The position numbers were made by a program, and so were the translations under genes. DNA of 64,000 nucleotides from Rhodobacteraceae bacterium IMCC1335 (GTDB lineage: Bacteria > Pseudomonadota > Alphaproteobacteria > Rhodobacterales > Rhodobacteraceae), in the NCBI GenBank assembly GCA_039640495.1, contig CP046864.1, positions 1,612,001-1,676,000 on the forward strand, in the 5' to 3' direction. Shown here piece after piece: positions 59,327 to 64,000 of this stretch (positions within the stretch are counted from its first letter, which is position 1; each line of letters opens with the position of its first letter). Below the pieces are notes generated by a model, which was not told the DNA's origin, did not search any database, and worked only from the letters and a program-made list of their open reading frames with translations.

Positions 59327-60871
59327 TTAGTTCATTTTCAAGAATTGAAAATGCGGCTGATCTTCAGGCTGTACGGCAAATTCAATATTGCTTTTCATTC
59401 CCCAGTTCAGCACTTGGTTATGGATCGGCAGATACATTTGTGCATCCTGAACCTTGCTCCAAATAGACGCGATCGTTGCATCACGCTTGGCCAAATCAGT
59501 CTCAGATTCAAGGCTTGCAATCATCGCATCGACATCAGCATCCGAAAATCCGGTTGGGTTCCATGATCCGCGATCATTGGTTTGTGTATGCACCAGATAG
59601 TTAAAGATATAATGTGAATCAAACGTTGGAACGCCCCATCCTAGCATGTAGAAATCCGCTTCGCCGCCTTTGGCGATTGGGAAATGCTGAGCTTTTGGTT
59701 TGGCGTCTAAGGTCACGTTAATACCAATCTGCCCCATCATCCCAACAGCGGCTTGACAGATGGCTTCATCGTTAATGTAGCGATCATTGGGGCAATTCAG
59801 CGTAATATCAAACCCATCCGCAAGGCCGGCTTCTGCCATCAATGCTTTTGCAGCTTCAATATCGTAAGTTGGGTAGGCATTCAGCGCCTCTGTCCAACCA
59901 TTCACAAAGGGCGGCATGATCACGCCGGTTGGATCTGACTGGCCGCGCATCACAACTTGCTTGATGGCATCACGGTTGATCGCGATATTCATAGCCTGAC
60001 GAACCTTAAGATTGCTGGTTGGGCCTTCTTTCGTGTCTAAACCGAAAAAGATCACGCGGTTTTGCGCGGCGGTTCCAACGCTCAACCCGTCGGTTGCGCT
60101 GACCCGTCCAAGATCCTGAACTGGAACATCTTGGATGATATCCACTTCCCCAGATAGCAAAGCCGCAACGCGCGTTGCCGCGGATTGGATCGGCGTATAA
60201 ATAAGCTCAGAAACCTGATTGGGGTAAATATCTTTGCCCCAGTAATTCGGATTGGCGGTTAAAACCGTTTTTTCATCCACTGAGCGGCTCACCAGCATGA
60301 AGGCGCCAGTGCCATTGGTATTCATCGTCGCAAAATTTGTCTCGCCTTTCGCAACGTCATGCGGGGTCATCACATCATTGGCTTCGGCCCAGCCTTTGTC
60401 CATGATGAACATATTTGTCAAATTGTTGATAAGTAGCGGGTTTGCACCATGGGTTTCGATATCCACCGTATGAGAATCAACTGCGCGCACCTCTTTCACC
60501 GATGACAGCAATTCTTTCATTTCCGAACCATCGGCCATTGCACGGTTTAAGGAAAACACCACATCTTCAGAATCAAAGGCTGCGCCATCATGATAGCTGA
60601 CGCCCTGGCGCAATTTGAATCGCCAGATATTGGGATTATCCGGCAGAGCCGCCCATTCGGTGGCCAAAACAGGAATAATCGCACCCGACATATCACGCTG
60701 CAGCAGCGGGTCATACATTTGATGCGCCAGCGCATGGGTTGGGCCTTCATTCTGTGAATGTGGATCCAAGGTGATTGAATCGCCTGCGCGCGCCCAGCGG
60801 ATGGTTTCTGCCGAAGCAGACACCGCTGTTAGCGCCAGCGCCGCCGCTGTTACCAAGAGTTTGTTCATCAT
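59327..60871 (-). CDS. dppA: Peptide ABC transporter substrate-binding protein
   Basis: A 514-residue family-5 extracellular binding protein. Seen: signal peptide MMNKLLVTAAALALTAVSASA, then IRWARAGDSITLDPHSQNEGPT, WRFKLRQGVSYHDGAAFDSEDVVFSLNRA near residue 85 (SBP_bac_5 signature), and IAINRDAIKQVVMRGQSDPTG near 300. Binds peptides or similar ligands. First gene of dppABCDF on the minus strand; start M1 or M2 is ambiguous. Confidence 0.93.
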   Translation of the reverse strand: MMNKLLVTAAALALTAVSASAETIRWARAGDSITLDPHSQNEGPTHALAHQMYDPLLQRDMSGAIIPVLATEWAALPDNPNIWRFKLRQGVSYHDGAAFDSEDVVFSLNRAMADGSEMKELLSSVKEVRAVDSHTVDIETHGANPLLINNLTNMFIMDKGWAEANDVMTPHDVAKGETNFATMNTNGTGAFMLVSRSVDEKTVLTANPNYWGKDIYPNQVSELIYTPIQSAATRVAALLSGEVDIIQDVPVQDLGRVSATDGLSVGTAAQNRVIFFGLDTKEGPTSNLKVRQAMNIAINRDAIKQVVMRGQSDPTGVIMPPFVNGWTEALNAYPTYDIEAAKALMAEAGLADGFDITLNCPNDRYINDEAICQAAVGMMGQIGINVTLDAKPKAQHFPIAKGGEADFYMLGWGVPTFDSHYIFNYLVHTQTNDRGSWNPTGFSDADVDAMIASLESETDLAKRDATIASIWSKVQDAQMYLPIHNQVLNWGMKSNIEFAVQPEDQPHFQFLKMN

Positions 60872-61456
60872 TATCGAATCTCCCTATTTCGTTATAAAAT
60901 TCTAGCGCAAATAACTAACCAATCGCAGATCATTTTCAAAGCCAAAACCGTCTTCCGCTCTGTTTAATTTCAATTCGAGTTCAGACAGAGCCTAGCTTAG
61001 AAGGTTTTGCCGCCATAATTTTTTTGGGTCTTCCGCACCTTTCAGCAAGGTTGGTTGGAACTGCGTTTCAGTTTTACCCCATTCCCACCTTGTAGGCAGA
61101 ATGCACTAAATCCTTTCGAGTGGTGGCTAATGAATAGCTGTTCGTTTGCAAACAAGGTGTTGTTGTTGAAACAAAAGCACCGTGGAAAAATATGAATGTT
61201 TGCGAGGCTGGCGTCGGTGTATTTTTTGGAAAATACATTTAGATCTCAAAAAGCCAAAACACCCACAAGAAATGGTTGAAATTGATTTAAGACTTCTGGC
61301 AAGTGATTAGAGGCTGCGTTTCAGAGACTTTGCCAATTATACCGTTGAAATATCCTGGAGCCGATGAATACAGAGAATGATTGCCTGCGCAGGCGCATTT
61401 ATCTGAAAAACCTTCAAGCATACTCTACTGTAAATTTTTATGGCAGCATGGGCTAT
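60872..61456. other. Region between chemoreceptor and dppA, no gene recognised
   Basis: About 585 bases holding the dppA promoter and the 3' end of the chemoreceptor transcript. No open frame with recognisable product, repeat or clear hairpin was found. Confidence 0.45.
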
Positions 61457-63661
61457 TTATTCACTTTTGAATTTTGAAACTTGGCTTTCAATTTTTTCAA
61501 CCATTTTGTTGAATTCATCGGAGGTGGCGGCCAGTTCTGTGGATGCGGCGCTGCTTTCGCTTGCCGCTCCGTCAAGTTTTTTCATCGCTTCATTTATTTC
61601 GTTAACCCCTTTTGCTTGCTCTTCTGAGGCCGAGGCAATTTCTTGAACTAATTGTGCGGTCTCTTGAATATTGGGAACCACGCTTTCGACCAATTGGCCC
61701 GCTTCTTCTGCGATCTGCAGGCTATTTTCAGCCAGGTCACTGATTTCTTTAGCCGCAATCTGACTGTCTTCGGCCAAACTTCGGACCGAGTCTGCCACAA
61801 CCGCAAACCCATTTCCGGCCTCTCCCACGCGGGCCGCTTCGATCATCGCATTCAAAGCCAGCAGATCCGTTTGGTAAGCAAAATCCTGAATCAAGGTCAC
61901 CTTACCCGCAATTTCTTTCATTGCCAAAACGGTCTGCTTCACCGCTTCGCTGCCTTCAGTGGTTGAGGAGGCCGCCTGCGAGGCAAGCGTGTTGGTCGAT
62001 TGGGCATTATCAGCGTTTTGGGTGATCGAGACGCTGATTTGCGTTAGTGCAGCGCTGGTTTCCTCAATGGAACCTGCCTGCGTTCCCGCGTTGGTTTTAA
62101 AACTTTCCGCGGTGGCATTCAATTGCAACGACGCCGTTGAAACCGATGTTACAGCGGTTTTTATATCCTGCATGATCAACTGAATGCGCTGAATAAATCC
62201 GTTTAAAGAGGCAGCTGTTTGGCCAATTTCATTGCTACCAAAATCGGGCAGTCTGAGTGTTAAATCCCCTTCACCGGCACGAAGATTTTCGACAGCATCC
62301 AGCATTTGGTTGATGGGTTTAGAAATCACTTGCCGCGAAAATATAACGATCACAGCGGCGATGACGGCAATGATCAGTGCGACAAATATTAAAATAGTAT
62401 TGCGCATGTTATGCGTTGCCGCAAAAGCTTCGGCTTCATCAATTTCGCTTAAAATTGCCCAATCTACATCCTTAATCGCCAAGGGTTTAAACGCCGATAA
62501 TACAGAAATGTTTCGATAGTCCTCTATGATTAATGATGCGGTTTCACCTTTTAAGGCCATTTGCGAGGCTGTTGTATCCACTTTTTGGCGGCCAATGACG
62601 CTCCCTGATTTTTCAATTTCACGCAGTAAATTTTGCTCCATTCCGAGGTTTTCCATTTGTGCGAGGTAACCAGAGGGATCTTCAATCAAGAAGCGGGATT
62701 CATTTTTAAGCGTAAGATCCGAACCGACCATATAGGTTTCGCCGCTTTCCCCCAAACCCATATCCCGCCAATTCTGGTTGTTGGTCATAATATTGTTGAT
62801 CTGATCCACAGGCATTTGAAACGCTGCAACGCCCAATAACTTATCCTGCTCAAATATTGGCGAGACGATGAAGGAAGCGGGTGCGTTGTAAGAGGGCGCA
62901 TAAGGCGAAAAATCAATCAAATATGTGAAGCTTGGCGCTTTAGCTGTTTTGGCAATTTGAAAGGCTTTCCCCAAATTGCTGGTGGCAAAGGGCCCTGTGA
63001 GCAACGAGGTTGCATAATCGGCTTCTTTGAACACGGAATACACGATATGCCCCGTATCAATATCAATTAGAAAAATGTCGTAATAGCCGAATTTTTCTAG
63101 AAAATTTTGAAAGACCGGGTGATAGCGCTCATGATGGTCACTGTACCGGCTGTTATCGCTTGCACGAGCAAGCTTATGTTTTGACCCCAGTTGATTGGGA
63201 TTATTTGCAATATATAAATCCTGAAGGGTCTGGGTACTTTTTTCGTTTGGAAAATAATCGATGAAATGAGGCGTGGTTTGTGAATTATCAGCAAGTTTCG
63301 GTAAAAAATCCCCTTGGTAATATTCCGCGACGCGGGTTTGCAGCGCGGCCTCGGCGTCCGGCGTAAGGTTGCGCTCTTCTGCGATTGTTTTAAAGGCTTC
63401 TGCGAAATCCTTCATCGCTGAAATGACCATGTGGTTTTCCGAAAAAGTTTCAATTTGATGCCTGATCTGCGAAAAGTAATTTTCCACCTGGGCCGCTTTC
63501 ATTTCGCGCGTTGCGATGAGTTTGTTGAAGGCTTGCTTTTCAAGTTCGCGTTGGGCAATGTCGATTGATATCGAAGATACTAAAACGATCGAAAGTAAGA
63601 TAAGCGGCAAAAGTGCGGTTAATACTTTCGTACCTATGTTTAAATTGCGCCAGACGGTCAT
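61457..63661 (-). CDS. Methyl-accepting chemotaxis protein
   Basis: A 734-residue chemoreceptor. Seen: membrane helix near residues 13-33 ([22 protein letters not shown]), a large periplasmic sensor (residues about 40-390; its [27 protein letters not shown] and [25 protein letters not shown] segments are dCache-like), second helix near 395-415 ([20 protein letters not shown]), HAMP, then the MCP signalling domain with tip [41 protein letters not shown] near 600. It probably senses small organic ligands. Stands next to the dpp operon. Confidence 0.94.
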   Translation of the reverse strand: MTVWRNLNIGTKVLTALLPLILLSIVLVSSISIDIAQRELEKQAFNKLIATREMKAAQVENYFSQIRHQIETFSENHMVISAMKDFAEAFKTIAEERNLTPDAEAALQTRVAEYYQGDFLPKLADNSQTTPHFIDYFPNEKSTQTLQDLYIANNPNQLGSKHKLARASDNSRYSDHHERYHPVFQNFLEKFGYYDIFLIDIDTGHIVYSVFKEADYATSLLTGPFATSNLGKAFQIAKTAKAPSFTYLIDFSPYAPSYNAPASFIVSPIFEQDKLLGVAAFQMPVDQINNIMTNNQNWRDMGLGESGETYMVGSDLTLKNESRFLIEDPSGYLAQMENLGMEQNLLREIEKSGSVIGRQKVDTTASQMALKGETASLIIEDYRNISVLSAFKPLAIKDVDWAILSEIDEAEAFAATHNMRNTILIFVALIIAVIAAVIVIFSRQVISKPINQMLDAVENLRAGEGDLTLRLPDFGSNEIGQTAASLNGFIQRIQLIMQDIKTAVTSVSTASLQLNATAESFKTNAGTQAGSIEETSAALTQISVSITQNADNAQSTNTLASQAASSTTEGSEAVKQTVLAMKEIAGKVTLIQDFAYQTDLLALNAMIEAARVGEAGNGFAVVADSVRSLAEDSQIAAKEISDLAENSLQIAEEAGQLVESVVPNIQETAQLVQEIASASEEQAKGVNEINEAMKKLDGAASESSAASTELAATSDEFNKMVEKIESQVSKFKSE

Positions 63662-64000
63662 GATGTAAGCCCTTTTTAATAAAAATTAATAAAAGTAATT
63701 TTGAGACTTTTATGCGCTATTTATTCAATAAAAAATGCGCAATTCTAAACTTTTTGAGTATTCTTAATATTAGGTTGCAGAACGAATTATTAGTGTAAAA
63801 CGAAGTTGATAGGCATCGGGGCGTGAATGAGTTGTCTAAAAATGTGTATTTTTGAGTGTTTGCGTTTAAAATAATAATACCAGTATTGATATTTTTAGCA
63901 TTGTTTCAAGCGTTTTCAGAAAATTTTTGAGGTTAAAAGAAAGGTTTGCGGTGTAAATCTTTGGGAACATGCGCTTTGCGTTTAAAAAATTTAACCCCCG
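63662..64000. other. Upstream region of the chemoreceptor, no gene recognised
   Basis: The last 340 bases are strongly AT-rich and should contain the chemoreceptor promoter, reading leftward. No gene or repeat is supported; any gene beginning further right is outside the window. Confidence 0.4.

Overview
The window reads as chromosome of a marine-type alphaproteobacterium of the order Rhodobacterales (roseobacter-like). The grounds are an adjacent sciP-ctrA cell-cycle pair, a heavy load of solute transporters that begin with a periplasmic binding protein (ABC, TRAP and tripartite tricarboxylate types), hydantoinase and glutamine-synthetase-like catabolic clusters, and LigA, RecG, MnmA and LpxD homologues of alphaproteobacterial character. 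Base composition looks moderate and even. I found no rRNA, tRNA, CRISPR array, prophage or insertion sequence. The family assignment rests on gene content only.

Layout. 1-3.9 kb: 3' end of a hydantoinase/oxoprolinase operon (hyuA', hyuB, FAD oxidoreductase). 4-7.8 kb: uronate-dehydrogenase-like reductase, EamA exporter, thioesterase, TIGR03084-like protein. 8-11.5 kb: phnCDEE-type ABC importer without C-P lyase genes. 12-16.2 kb: tctCBA transporter plus a universal stress protein. 16.2-18.1 kb: SOUL haem protein divergent from a lone ferric-iron binding protein. 18.3-20.8 kb: a hypothetical gene broken by an in-frame TGA, then a TPR-TylF methyltransferase fusion. 21-23.5 kb: divergent peptidoglycan genes (M15-like peptidase, L,D-transpeptidase). 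23.5-26.1 kb: lpxD, an acyl carrier protein and a ketoacyl synthase. 26.1-33 kb: small membrane protein, mnmA, sciP, ctrA, ligA, recG, second small membrane protein. 33.4-42.1 kb: seven-gene minus-strand operon (amidohydrolase, TRAP dctQMP, glutamine-synthetase-like ligase, aldehyde dehydrogenase, iron alcohol dehydrogenase) divergent from an RpiR regulator. 42.4-48.3 kb: BMP-type nucleobase/nucleoside ABC importer with a CodA-like deaminase. 48.4-48.9 kb: frameshifted secreted protein. 49.3-55.2 kb: arginase, ornithine cyclodeaminase (interrupted by TGA) and putA, divergent from an Lrp regulator. 55.5-60.9 kb: dpp-type peptide ABC importer. 61.4-63.7 kb: chemoreceptor.

How the genes fit together. 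Most modules scavenge nitrogen-containing organics: hydantoin-like amides, peptides, nucleobases, arginine/proline, and in the 33-42 kb cluster probably an amine or amino alcohol through a gamma-glutamyl-protected route. That cluster is the best candidate here for an undescribed pathway. A second theme is architectural: six binding-protein genes are each followed within about 6-30 nt by a strong hairpin, before the membrane or catabolic genes where such genes follow. A third is decay: three genes are broken by single lesions (TGA at 18398, a frameshift near 48.6 kb, TGA at 52849), each with clear coding sense continuing past the lesion.
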